In this document: one piece after another, positions 43,852-52,636 of the stretch | Layout: the number at the start of each line of letters is the position of its first letter | Numbering within the stretch: position 1 is the stretch's first letter | From: Bradyrhizobium stylosanthis | Lineage (GTDB): Bacteria; Pseudomonadota; Alphaproteobacteria; Rhizobiales; Xanthobacteraceae | Length of the DNA: 64,000 bases | Assembly: GCF_001641335.1 (NCBI RefSeq) | Contig: NZ_LVEM01000001.1 | Location: 2,366,343 to 2,430,342 of the forward strand | Direction: 5' to 3' | The notes under the pieces: generated by a model | The model's input: the letters and a program-made list of their open reading frames with translations, nothing else | Databases searched by the model: none | What the model was told of the DNA's origin: nothing | Program-made: the position numbers and the translations under genes

Positions 43852-44953
43852 GCCTGATTATATCCATCAACTACCTGATTGGCCTCACTTTTCCTGGGAT
43901 TCCGATGCCCTGGTGAAGCCGCTCGCGGCCGTTCGGCTGCGCCAAGGACAGCTCATCGGCCGGATGCAGGCGCTTGGCTTCCCCCAGCAGGAACAGGCTG
44001 TCCTGACGACCCTGACAGAGGAAGTGCTCAAGTCCAGCGAAATCGAGGGAGAGAAACTCGACAAGGAAGCAGTTCGCTCTTCGCTCGCCCGCCGCCTCGG
44101 CATGGACGCAGGCGCCCTGCCGTCGGCGGATCGCAACGTCGAGGGGGTGGTCGAGATGATGCTCGACGCCACCCAGAAATTCAAAGCCGAGCTTACGGCA
44201 GAGAGACTTTTCGGCTGGCATGCGTCGCTGTTTCCGACCAGCCGCAGCAATATGAAGAAAATCGCTGTGGGAGCCTGGCGCGATGCCTCGGCAGGACCGA
44301 TGCAGGTCGTCTCCGGCGACTATGGGCGCGAGCGCGTGCACTACGAAGCACCGGTCGCCGACAAGCTCGACGCCGAGATGACTGCGTTTCTCGACTGGTA
44401 CAACACCGAAGAGAACATCGACCCGCTCATCAAGGCTGCGATCGCGCATCTCTGGTTTGTGACCATCCATCCCTTCGAGGATGGCAATGGACGCATCGCG
44501 CGCGCCGTCGCCGACATGTCGCTTGCCCGCTCTGAAGGGATACCTCAGCGCTTCTACAGCATGTCGGCCCAGATACGCGTGGAACGGAAGACCTACTACG
44601 ACATGCTGGAGAGCACGCAGAAGGGTGATCTCAACATCACGCCGTGGCTTGAGTGGTTCTTGGGCTGTCTCGACCGCGCCTTCAGTGGCGCCGAAACCAT
44701 TCTCGCGGCCGTGCTCGAGAAAGCGGACTTCTGGAAGCGGCATGTCACAGCACAGATCAATGACCGACAGCGCGACATGCTGAACCGCCTACTGGACGGC
44801 TTCGAAGGCAAGCTGACATCGAGCAAATGGGCGACGATCGAGAAGTGTTCGCCCGATACCGCCCTGCGCGACATTCAGGGTCTCGTCGATCAGGGCATTC
44901 TCGCCAAGGACGAGGGCGGAGGCCGCAGCACGAGCTACTCCCTCGCCTTCTGA
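43850..44953 (+). CDS. Class II Fic/DOC family protein (DUF4172-Fic-wHTH)
   Basis: A 367-residue AMP-transferase-type protein. Residues 1-80 are a DUF4172-like module (DWPHFSWD) with the built-in inhibitory motif SSEIEG (62-67), so no separate antitoxin is needed. The Fic core has HPFEDGNGR (207-215), the catalytic His and nucleotide loop. The C-terminus (about 300-365: DRQRDMLNRLLDGFEGKLTS, DTALRDIQGLVDQGIL) is a winged helix that could bind DNA. ATG 43850 is preferred to GTG 43841 because an operator dyad fills the space between. It stands alone, rightward, between traG and the relaxase. Confidence 0.93.
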   Translation: MPDYIHQLPDWPHFSWDSDALVKPLAAVRLRQGQLIGRMQALGFPQQEQAVLTTLTEEVLKSSEIEGEKLDKEAVRSSLARRLGMDAGALPSADRNVEGVVEMMLDATQKFKAELTAERLFGWHASLFPTSRSNMKKIAVGAWRDASAGPMQVVSGDYGRERVHYEAPVADKLDAEMTAFLDWYNTEENIDPLIKAAIAHLWFVTIHPFEDGNGRIARAVADMSLARSEGIPQRFYSMSAQIRVERKTYYDMLESTQKGDLNITPWLEWFLGCLDRAFSGAETILAAVLEKADFWKRHVTAQINDRQRDMLNRLLDGFEGKLTSSKWATIEKCSPDTALRDIQGLVDQGILAKDEGGGRSTSYSLAF

Positions 44954-45175
44954 AGGCCGTCGCAAACGAGCACAGCGATCAGCTGCGCGCTTGGCCACGG
45001 CGGCGGCCGAAGGCCCCTCGTCGCGGAAAGAGCGGGACCAAACGCATCGGCTGATTACACTATTTCAGCAAGAATAGTATAGCCAGCCGCGATATCAGCA
45101 CATTGCAATCAACTCAGAAGACTTCTCGCGAGCGGATTCGCAAGAGTTGAACCGTCTGGCGAACTTCGTCGCCTC

Positions 45176-47143
45176 TCAGCGTCCTATCCCTCGCTTGATC
45201 CCAATCGACCAGGAGATGCCTTCCCCGCCAACGCTTCCGGAGACCATTTGCCCACGCACCCGCTCCAACACTGGTCGCCACGGCACCAGCGCGAACTCAT
45301 GAGATCGCTCGATCAGGGCGAACCGCCCGCTGTTCAGCGTCAGCATGCGCCGGTAGACGCCCTCGATCTTGCCACCGGCCTTGACGTCGACATGTTCAAG
45401 GCCACTGCGCGCGGATATGTCGGCCGCGGTCCTTGCCAGCTCGCGCGCCTCAAGCGTCTGGAGCATGTTCCGGGCAAAACGTATCTGGCCGGCTTCCTCT
45501 CGCGCCAACCCCTGCTCGATCAGCCATTGCCGTCTTGTTCGGAGCGCTGTCTCCACCTCCGCCCCAAAGCCGGTCGACGCGAGCTCGGCCGGCTCCTTCC
45601 CAACAAGCGTGCGATCGAGCCAGGTAGAACCCAGCGCCTGCGGCAGATCCTCGAGCCGTTGCCATGACAGCACCGCGGCCCGCACCGGATTGTTCCTTTG
45701 CTGCAGCTTCTCGTATTCAAGCGCCCGGTCCAGATAATCCCGCCCCACGTTCCAGCTGCCATCGGCAAGGCGGCTGACCATCCCTTCGCGCCGCATCGCC
45801 TCCAGGCGCCGCACGTGCGATCCGACATATTCACCCGATGCTTGCGGGTCGAATTCCCGATGCAGACGGTCGCTGTAGATGCCGTCATGGCGAGCGGCGA
45901 CGCTAGCGATCGTCCGATCGATTGCGCGCGGTTCAGCGGCGCGCGACCTGAGCTCCAGAATCGTGTTGCGGACAGGCGCCTCTTCGTTGGCACGAAGGCT
46001 ACCGAGTTCGGCATAATGCGTCCGCCCGTCCACCCCATCGATCACGACATAGCGGCGCTCCGTCAGTTCGTCCGCAAAACCTTCGCCGACGACCCGCCCG
46101 ACCAGACGCTGACCGTCTCGCTCCGGATCGAAGATCGAATAGTCGCCAGCCGCCCGCGTAATTCCCGCCGCGGCCATCTCGCGGTGCATAGTCTTGACGA
46201 TGTCGCCGCGTTCCCCCATGCGTCTGAGCTTTGGCTCTAACTCAGGGTCGATCCGCCAACGCCCGGGCTCACACTCTTCTGCCAACCCCATCCGCTCCAG
46301 GGTTCGCAGCCGTCCGATCCGCGCCGTTTGCCAGACTGGCTCCCGTCCAGACAGAGCCCCAAGCTCCAGAGCTTCGCTGGGGGCATCTCGGAGGATGCTC
46401 CTGTCAAGACGCGTGAACCGCTCGGCCGTGATCTCCTGCTGGAGCTTGCGCGCGACCTCGATCTCCGTTTCCGGACCGAACTCTCGCGTGATGAGTTCGG
46501 CGGCCCGCGACCGAAAGCCGTGAGCGATATAGTCGCGTGCGATGACGAGGTCGTTTCCTTCCTCATCCTTGCCGCGCAAGACGACGTGCGTATGGGGATG
46601 ACCGGTGTTGAAATGATCCGCGGCGACCCAGTCGAGCCTAGTGCCGAGATCCTGTTCCATCTGCCGCATGAGATCGCGGACGAACGGTTTCATGTCCGCG
46701 AACTCGGCGCTGTCCTCCGGCGCCACGATGAAGCGAAACTGGTGACGGTCGCCAGCGCTGCGTTCCGTGAAGGCGTTGGCATCGGCGCGGTCGGCCTCGC
46801 CGGCATATAGTTCGCCTGGTGTGCCCTCGCGCGTGACACCGTCGCGTTGGACGTAACGAAGGTGCGCGCGAACGGCACCTGTCTCCCCTGACTTGATGCG
46901 GACGATCCGGGCCTTGATGACGACACGGCGCTGCCCCTGGCTCCGTCCGCGTCCGGCCAGCACTGCACCTTGCGCATGGCCGCGGCCTATGCGGCTGCCC
47001 GTAAACGACGAAGCGCTTCGCGCACCCGGACCAGCCTTGGCTGCTTCCTGGCGGATGCGTCGAAGATAGCTGGTCGCTCTCTTGACTCGGCGGTTGCCGA
47101 TCCGCCCAAGCTTTACGTCGAAATCGTCGTCGATCTCTCGCAT
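45176..47143 (-). CDS. rlxS: MOBP/VirD2-type relaxase with DUF3363
   Basis: A 655-residue relaxase that would nick oriT and pilot the strand. The N-terminal 250 residues carry the relaxase fold: RYVQRDGVTREGTPG, HQFRFIVAPEDS, and the three-His metal motif HFNTGHPHTHVVLRG (His182, 184, 186). The rest is the DUF3363 region ending SWSIGIKRGIGR, typical of RlxS proteins in tripartite and ICEMlSym-type ICEs. Start MREIDDDFDVKLGRIG at 47143 is usual; an open frame extends 24 codons further. Confidence 0.95.
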   Translation of the reverse strand: MREIDDDFDVKLGRIGNRRVKRATSYLRRIRQEAAKAGPGARSASSFTGSRIGRGHAQGAVLAGRGRSQGQRRVVIKARIVRIKSGETGAVRAHLRYVQRDGVTREGTPGELYAGEADRADANAFTERSAGDRHQFRFIVAPEDSAEFADMKPFVRDLMRQMEQDLGTRLDWVAADHFNTGHPHTHVVLRGKDEEGNDLVIARDYIAHGFRSRAAELITREFGPETEIEVARKLQQEITAERFTRLDRSILRDAPSEALELGALSGREPVWQTARIGRLRTLERMGLAEECEPGRWRIDPELEPKLRRMGERGDIVKTMHREMAAAGITRAAGDYSIFDPERDGQRLVGRVVGEGFADELTERRYVVIDGVDGRTHYAELGSLRANEEAPVRNTILELRSRAAEPRAIDRTIASVAARHDGIYSDRLHREFDPQASGEYVGSHVRRLEAMRREGMVSRLADGSWNVGRDYLDRALEYEKLQQRNNPVRAAVLSWQRLEDLPQALGSTWLDRTLVGKEPAELASTGFGAEVETALRTRRQWLIEQGLAREEAGQIRFARNMLQTLEARELARTAADISARSGLEHVDVKAGGKIEGVYRRMLTLNSGRFALIERSHEFALVPWRPVLERVRGQMVSGSVGGEGISWSIGIKRGIGR

Positions 47144-47660
47144 GGCATGCGTCCGCCGTTTGGAGAAATTGCCGATATGTGAAGCCGACGCGCGTTCGCC
47201 AAGACGCAGACGCAATTGCGCACCGCCATTGCACTGGATCGAACATGGCGACAGCAGAGATCCAAGATAGCGCTAAAATCTAGGATGTGCAGACAACGGC
47301 TTAGGCGCCCCCTAGGGCCAGTGCTTTTATCTTGCCCTCTTAATCGGTCGTCTGATCCGCTTCATCTCAGCCATTGTCGCTTCCTCTCTCTGCTGTGACA
47401 AGACCTTTGCGTCGACGCCACAAAGCCGCATGACGAGCGAGAGTCCGGGTGCGCCGTGCACTCTTGCGCGCTCATCGACGGCACAAAATCGCTGCAGCAA
47501 GGCAGCGCGGGCGCCGTCGCGGCGCATCTTTCCATCGGTGTGACGGAGCCACATCACAGGCACTCCCGCGTGGTCCAGGCGCCCCGCAAAGGGCATGGCC
47601 ACAGGCAAGATAACGTGCGTTCCGTCGTCGTGGATCTGCACCAGGTCTCATCCGCCCGTG
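47144..47660. other. Gene-poor stretch upstream of the relaxase (possible oriT region)
   Basis: About 515 bp. oriT of related ICEs lies close to rlxS, and this stretch has AT-rich steps and partial dyads (CAATTGCG / CATTGCAC near 47213; GGCGCCCCCTAGGGCC near 47308), but no nick-site consensus can be assigned by eye. A GTG-started 104-codon frame on the minus strand (47327-47641) is open but has no recognisable feature. Confidence 0.3.
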
Positions 47661-47688
47661 GCGGAGCTCCGCGTTCGAAACAAGATGG

Positions 47689-48445
47689 TCATCGCCTCGA
47701 TCTGCTCCTCACATCGCGCTTGCAAGGCTCAGGCGTGAGCCCCAGCAGCTTGCGCTCCTTGGCCTTGGCGCGCGCCTTGAGGTCCGCATCAGGCACGTCC
47801 GGATTGCCGCAATAGAACGTGCCATTCGCCCACATCGCGTGCATGATGACAGCGCAGTTTGCGCACCACCGCGACCGTTGCCTTACGGTGCGAACTCGGT
47901 TTGGCGAGCGACAGCCCACAGCTTTTGACCTTGTCCTGCTTCTTGTAGTGGGTCAGAAGCCCGCTCGTCGCCTCGTACAGCGCGCGCCACACATCGCCGT
48001 CGCCCGCCTTGCTGATCCACCCCTGCATGTCGATCGAGGCGCCGACTGCCAGCGCCGCGAGGTCAGGCCAAAATACGCCGCGACGTCGCGCGGGCGCCCG
48101 AATCAAGGAGGATCGTCAATTGCGGTCATGAAGCTCAAGGCCGCAATGGGGCCGGCGCCCGGAAACTGCATGAACCGCCGGCACAGTTCGTGGCCGGCGC
48201 CGCGTTTCACCACCAGATCATGCAGCCGGCAGTATTCTTTCCACAGCGCCGCGCCCATTCAGCATGCCGTCGATCAGCTCGCTGACCAATGCGTCACCCT
48301 CCACCGCCTCGCGCATGGCCTGGGCAAAACCGCCGCGCCCGAACCGGTTTAGGCGGATGCCAACGCCTTCAGCGAGTGCCGGACCGCGTTCTCCCGGTTC
48401 AAAAAATTTGCGCTTCAGATTGCGCTGGAGGGTCAACAACAGTTG
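47689..48445 (-). pseudogene. Decayed IS110-family transposase
   Basis: Pieces of one transposase appear in successive frames on the minus strand. From the 5' side: NLKRKFFEPGERGPAL ... FAQAMREAVEGDALVSELIDG; then WKEYCRLHDLVVKRGAGHELCRRFMQFPGAGPIAALSFMTAIDDP; then DMQGWISKAGDGDVWRALYEATSGLLTHYKKQDK; then AVIMHAMWANGTFYCGN. This is the transposase_20 (C-terminal) part of an IS110/IS1328-like enzyme, broken by several frameshifts and lacking the N-terminal DEDD domain. It marks an old insertion beside the cargo genes. Confidence 0.85.
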
Positions 48446-48622
48446 CAGCCGGTAGCACGGTTAGTATTCGGACCTGGGCGTGCCCCGCCTACGCGCTTCT
48501 GCGACCGGCGCAAGCCCCCTACCTTTGCACAATCAGTGCTTGAACATTCTACTTGCAAATCTTGTGACTGTGTTTAGCCTGTTCTTCATATTCCGGTCAT
48601 GGCGCTTCGGGGGGAGCGGTCA

Positions 48623-48916
48623 ATGCCAGACGACTATTCGGTATTTGATAGAATGCGTTTTGGGCTTCATGCGGTCGTCAACCAATTCAGAAGCCAGCCC
48701 ACCAATGAACAAGTCAACGCGGCAATTGCATCGGTAGAAGCTGCATCTAGAGGAGAAGCAACCGCAGCTCGAGGCATGTGTTTGGTAATCTTTCCAGGCA
48801 CCGATCATGCGGACGTTTGCCGAAACGGAATGACAGACGATGACTGCCAGGCCCTCGCAAAATCCCTTGGAGGGTTCTGTCGCGCCGTTAGGCCAGGTTC
48901 GGTCTGTCCACAATAA
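48623..48916 (+). CDS. Hypothetical 97-aa protein with a C-terminal cysteine cluster
   Basis: Not recognised. The N-terminal half is helical and polar (MPDDYSVFDRMRFGLHAVVN, EQVNAAIASVEAASRGEA). The C-terminal half has four cysteines after the first one: MCLVIFPGTDHADVCRNGMTDDDCQAL, GGFCRAVRPGSVCP. A GGGGGAGCGG ribosome site precedes the ATG. It is the first of three rightward genes between the IS remnant and traF; 60 nt separate it from the lipoprotein gene. The HADVCRNGMTDDDC segment suggests a disulfide or metal site. Confidence 0.6.
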   Translation: MPDDYSVFDRMRFGLHAVVNQFRSQPTNEQVNAAIASVEAASRGEATAARGMCLVIFPGTDHADVCRNGMTDDDCQALAKSLGGFCRAVRPGSVCPQ

Positions 48917-48976
48917 ATTGCGTTTCTATATTGCCGCTCAGCACAAGAGCGGAGCGGTGGCCGTGGGGATGGCACG

Positions 48977-49807
48977 ATGCGTATTGGCTTCAAATTGCGT
49001 GTCCTGTCTTCCGGCGTGCTTTCGATGCTGCTGGCTGGGTGCGCGGCGATTCTGCCGAATTTCGACGTCCCCAGCGACATGCATGGAGCTCCCTCGACGG
49101 GCACCATAGTGCAGCGGATAAAGTGCGAGCTCATCGATCTCATTCGCGATGACGTTCCTGAACCGTACAAACACCGGACTGTCCTGCTCGCCCTCGACTA
49201 CGAGGTCGCAATGCTCCTTAGTTTGGACGTCAACGACACTGGTGGGCTGGCACCATCGGTCAACCTTCCTTACAGCAACTTTGCCTTCAATATCGGAGCC
49301 AATCTCAATCAATCTCGGGAGGACACCCTCAACATCAACTTGAGCTACAACATGAGAGAACTCGCTCACCGGTGGGACAAGGACCGAGATCTGTCAATCT
49401 GCCCGGCAATGGACACGAATTTGGCGGGAAATCTCGGCTTGAAGCGGATCGTGACCGCGGCACTCGAGACCCCCGATATGGTCGAAAATGCTGACCTCTC
49501 GGCGACGGGCGGAGAGTTTGGCGGAATTGTCAATTTCACTCTCACCCGCAATCTCAATTCCACGGGGCCTACCTGGACACTCACCCACTTTGTTGGCCCC
49601 GGTAATCTTGCCTCGCTATCCAGGGTCAACACCGACAAGTTGAGTTTTGGCTTTGCCGTAGGCAAAAACGCAGGGAAGCCATTTAAGTCCCATGAAGTCA
49701 CGCCCCGAACGAATTTTGCAGGAGCAAATCGGGTGCTTCAGCAGCAACTCCTGAACAATTTGGGTACGCAGCTGAGTGGAATTCGTAACCTTCCAAGGGT
49801 CCCCTAA
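48977..49807 (+). CDS. Hypothetical lipoprotein
   Basis: A 276-residue protein not recognised beyond its export signal: MRIGFKLRVLSSGVLSMLLAGC, a lipobox (LLAGC) with lipidated Cys22. The mature part has a conserved-looking start IVQRIKCELIDLIRDD and then alternating strands rich in Asn (LNINLSYNMREL, GIVNFTLTRNLNSTG), suggesting a beta-rich envelope protein. It sits between the Cys-rich small protein and the PAN/DUF900 hydrolase, in the same direction and probably in one operon. Lower GC than the flanking transfer genes by eye. Confidence 0.8.
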   Translation: MRIGFKLRVLSSGVLSMLLAGCAAILPNFDVPSDMHGAPSTGTIVQRIKCELIDLIRDDVPEPYKHRTVLLALDYEVAMLLSLDVNDTGGLAPSVNLPYSNFAFNIGANLNQSREDTLNINLSYNMRELAHRWDKDRDLSICPAMDTNLAGNLGLKRIVTAALETPDMVENADLSATGGEFGGIVNFTLTRNLNSTGPTWTLTHFVGPGNLASLSRVNTDKLSFGFAVGKNAGKPFKSHEVTPRTNFAGANRVLQQQLLNNLGTQLSGIRNLPRVP

Positions 49808-49905
49808 CGAGCGAACACATAGCCAGGTCTGACGTCATGTGCGTATTCTTGCACACTATCGCGAACTGCTTGGAGCTAGGACGTCCACGGTGGAGGAAAG
49901 ACGCC

Positions 49906-51603
49906 ATGACGTCGTTTTGGAAGGCATTTTTTCTCGTTGCAACGATCTTTGCCCTGCCAGCTGGCGATCCCGTCCTGGCGCAGGGTAAGCCGCCTGAAGC
50001 CTCGCCGACCGCCGCGACAAACATTTCGGCGACATCTTGTAAGACACCACTTGCCCAGCTTTCTGCGGCCGGTTTTACCCTAGCCTGTAACAAGAGAGTG
50101 CCGACCGGAACGTTTCTTGGCGCCTATCTTATGGGGGGCGCTGATGGTCTCAGCGAGTGCGTGAACCGCTGTACGGCGGACGGCCGTTGCGTCGCCTTCT
50201 CGCTCGATAATCGCGACAGCGCGAAACGCGTTTGCAACCTCTATGGCTCGATCGAAAGCCAGTCCGATGCGCAGGACTGGATACTTGGGCTCCGCATTCC
50301 CGAGAAGCCGGTGTTTCGGACCTCCCCGATCGGCCGCGGTGCCGATGTCAGCTGGTTTCAAGATTCACCTACACCGCTTTCCCCCGTGAAGAAGGGAACC
50401 TTGGATAATATAGTGGTCAAGAATTGGAGCAACTGGAAGAGCACTCCCGGCCCCTTTGGCCAATCCTCAACCATATTTCACTCGGGAACGATCGCCTCCA
50501 TCACCGGAACAAAAGCCCCGACAGATACGGGATCATGGATCAATATCCCAGCTCCGACAGATCCAAACATCGTAGTCATCGACGGCAAGCCGCTAGTCCC
50601 AAGCTCGGAGGTCAAGAACCGTCAGCCAGTGTATTACGCGACCGATCGCACGTTGAAGCCGGGTCCGCTGACGGAAGCATCGTTTACTGATGATCCCGCA
50701 CTTCAGCTCACTTTTGGCTACGCTGTGGTGAGCATCCCGAGCAATCACGTGATTGGCAATGTCGAAAGGCCTAAATTCAAATGGTACAAGCTCGGCGTCG
50801 AGGCCGAGACCGACGCAAACGCCTTCCGTGTGAAGGTTATTGCCCCCCTTGATCGTACGGCATTCCTCGGCCAATTGAGGACCGCCTCCGACAGTATCAT
50901 GCTGTTCATCCACGGTTACAACGTTTCCTTTACCGACGCGATCTTCAAGGCCGCCCAGATCGCCTTCGATGCAAATTTTGCCGGGACAGTCGTGGTGTTC
51001 TCGTGGCCGTCGGCCGCCAATCTGTTCATGTACGACAAGGATTGGCAGACGGCCGAGGCCGCCTCACCTCGCCTCGCCGAGCTTTTGCAACTTGTCTCAT
51101 CCGAGATTGGAAAGAAGAACATCTACGTTGTCGCCCACAGCATGGGTAACGAAATTCTCGTCAACGCCTTGCAGCAGAGCGCACTGAGCAAGGTGCCGAT
51201 CGCGATTTCGGAACTCGTCATGGCGGCTCCCGACGTGGACAAGAACGTCTATATCAGCAAAGCTGACCAGATTCGCGAGGTAGCCAAGAACATCACGCTC
51301 TATGCTTCTGCTGCCGACAAGGCTTTGCTGGCATCGGGCGACAAGACCTTCGGAACGCGCATAGGATTTGTTGGGCCGAGCGGTCCAAGTATTTTCCCCG
51401 GAATCGAAACAATCGACGTGACTGCGGTAGGAGATGACATGTTCGGTCTCAACCACAGTACATTCTCGGCCAGCCGAGCGGTCCTGGATGATGTCGGGCG
51501 CTTATTGCGATCGCTTTCTCATCTGTCTCCTGATAACCGAACGCCAACGCTCCGTCTGATGCCGGATAGGCAGCACGTTCAGTATTGGCTGTATCCGCCT
51601 TGA
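49906..51603 (+). CDS. Secreted PAN/Apple plus DUF900 alpha/beta hydrolase
   Basis: A 565-residue envelope protein. Signal peptide 1-25 (MTSFWKAFFLVATIFALPAG ... VLAQG). Residues of about 45-125 form a PAN/Apple-like module with paired cysteines (CKTPLAQLSAAGFTLACNK, SECVNRCTADGRCVAFSLD). Residues of about 240-530 form a DUF900 hydrolase: VYYATDRTL, FIHGYNVSF, nucleophile in VAHSMGNE, acid in APDVDKN, and late His in GLNHSTF. The pairing suggests carbohydrate or protein binding plus esterase/lipase activity in the periplasm. Start at 49906 supplies the signal peptide. Substrate unknown. Confidence 0.85.
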   Translation: MTSFWKAFFLVATIFALPAGDPVLAQGKPPEASPTAATNISATSCKTPLAQLSAAGFTLACNKRVPTGTFLGAYLMGGADGLSECVNRCTADGRCVAFSLDNRDSAKRVCNLYGSIESQSDAQDWILGLRIPEKPVFRTSPIGRGADVSWFQDSPTPLSPVKKGTLDNIVVKNWSNWKSTPGPFGQSSTIFHSGTIASITGTKAPTDTGSWINIPAPTDPNIVVIDGKPLVPSSEVKNRQPVYYATDRTLKPGPLTEASFTDDPALQLTFGYAVVSIPSNHVIGNVERPKFKWYKLGVEAETDANAFRVKVIAPLDRTAFLGQLRTASDSIMLFIHGYNVSFTDAIFKAAQIAFDANFAGTVVVFSWPSAANLFMYDKDWQTAEAASPRLAELLQLVSSEIGKKNIYVVAHSMGNEILVNALQQSALSKVPIAISELVMAAPDVDKNVYISKADQIREVAKNITLYASAADKALLASGDKTFGTRIGFVGPSGPSIFPGIETIDVTAVGDDMFGLNHSTFSASRAVLDDVGRLLRSLSHLSPDNRTPTLRLMPDRQHVQYWLYPP

Positions 51604-51696
51604 TGCCCCCTGGTCAGTTCATTTCGTCCAACGCCGGCAGCTTTATTGAAGCCGCGTGCGACAGTGGCTTCAATCCCGGAGCTTCAATGGCAGCAG

Positions 51697-52236
51697 TCAG
51701 CCCTCAGGAGCCCACGTCCAGATTGACTTAGCGACACCCAGAATGTCGCACCGCATTACCGGTCCGAAATATCTGGAATCGAACGAGGACGGATGCGGCT
51801 GCATCAGGAAAAACTCGCCCTCGACGAGCCTGAAGCAACCCTCCCAGGACGGCAGCGGTCGCCCTTCCCGGTCCTTCTCCGAGACTTCGGCGGTGACCTT
51901 GCCGTTGATGGATATCGATCCAATCGGGTCTTTGGCGCGGCAGACTTCGTCGCCAGCGCCCGCCACGACCTGCTTAAGGAGTGGCACCGGCGCCGGCAGG
52001 ATCTCATGGGCGAGGATCAGGAGTTCGATTGTCGGCGGCGGCTTGTAGACGGCGAGTTCACCACGCGCCGGCACGCGCGGTTCGACGTAATAGAAGCCGA
52101 GCGGCGCGCTGCCGGAGGCGTTGTAGATCACCACCGGTTCCTGGGGTGCGAACGACACCAGGGCAGCGATGGTGCCCGCGGACATGGCCGACAAAGCGGC
52201 CAGTTGGCGCCACGGTCTGTTGCGATCAATCAGCAT
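51697..52236 (-). CDS. traF: Conjugative S26-family peptidase TraF
   Basis: A 179-residue signal-peptidase-like protease that matures the TrbC pilin. One N-terminal helix (about 14-30) precedes the catalytic Ser in SGSAPLGFYYVEP (Ser43) and Lys in VPLLKQVVAGAGDEV (Lys88). Typical ending EILGV-type (CDILGVAKSIW). It overlaps the rdfS-like gene by 11 nt and uses its own start MLIDRNRPWRQ at 52236, the same rdfS-traF order as ICEMlSymR7A. Confidence 0.93.
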   Translation of the reverse strand: MLIDRNRPWRQLAALSAMSAGTIAALVSFAPQEPVVIYNASGSAPLGFYYVEPRVPARGELAVYKPPPTIELLILAHEILPAPVPLLKQVVAGAGDEVCRAKDPIGSISINGKVTAEVSEKDREGRPLPSWEGCFRLVEGEFFLMQPHPSSFDSRYFGPVMRCDILGVAKSIWTWAPEG

Positions 52237-52444
52237 CGGAGGTCGACCTCCGCTTGCTGGCTTCCGAATATTGGACGAGGTCTTCGATGTGGTAGCGGAC
52301 GTAGCGCCCATGCTTGCGGTAGGCCGGCCCTCGCCCGTCGACGCGCATTTTCTCGAGTGTGTTCTTGGTCAGCCGCAGCCAGGCGGCAGCCTCCTTGGTA
52401 TTGAGGAAAGGCTTGTCGGCAGCCTTGTCATCCTGTCCCGTCAT
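52226..52444 (-). CDS. rdfS: Excisionase-like MerR/AlpA-type helix-turn-helix protein (RdfS-like)
   Basis: A 72-residue DNA-binding protein: FLNTKEAAAWLRLTKNTLEKMRVDGRGPAYRKHGRYVRYHIEDL, the HTH_17/excisionase fold. In ICEMlSymR7A the equivalent gene, rdfS, is the recombination directionality factor and stands directly before traF, as here. It is therefore the best candidate for helping the integrase excise the element. Start at 52444 chosen because the extra ten upstream residues look unconserved. Confidence 0.85.
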   Translation of the reverse strand: MTGQDDKAADKPFLNTKEAAAWLRLTKNTLEKMRVDGRGPAYRKHGRYVRYHIEDLVQYSEASKRRSTSDAD

Positions 52445-52636
52445 TGCAGAAGTGTTCCTTCTTAGCACACGCAACCCTTGGGTGTGTGAAGAAGCGTCGT
52501 CCGATCGGGAGCGGTTTAGGGAGTGGCGAAGTTTCGCCCGGCTAACTTCGCCACTGTGCAGGCTTAAAATTGATCTAACAAGCGAATGGCAAAGCCAGCT
52601 AGCCCAAGCCCCGGCTAGTCCAGGGCCAGTTCAAGC

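Noticed and set aside
43451..43870. 139-codon minus-strand frame opposite the fic promoter
   Set aside because: Spans the operator array and the fic start; translation is unstructured.
47327..47641. 104-codon GTG-started minus-strand frame between the IS remnant and the relaxase
   Set aside because: No known motif, no ribosome site and no context; kept only as an uncertain frame.
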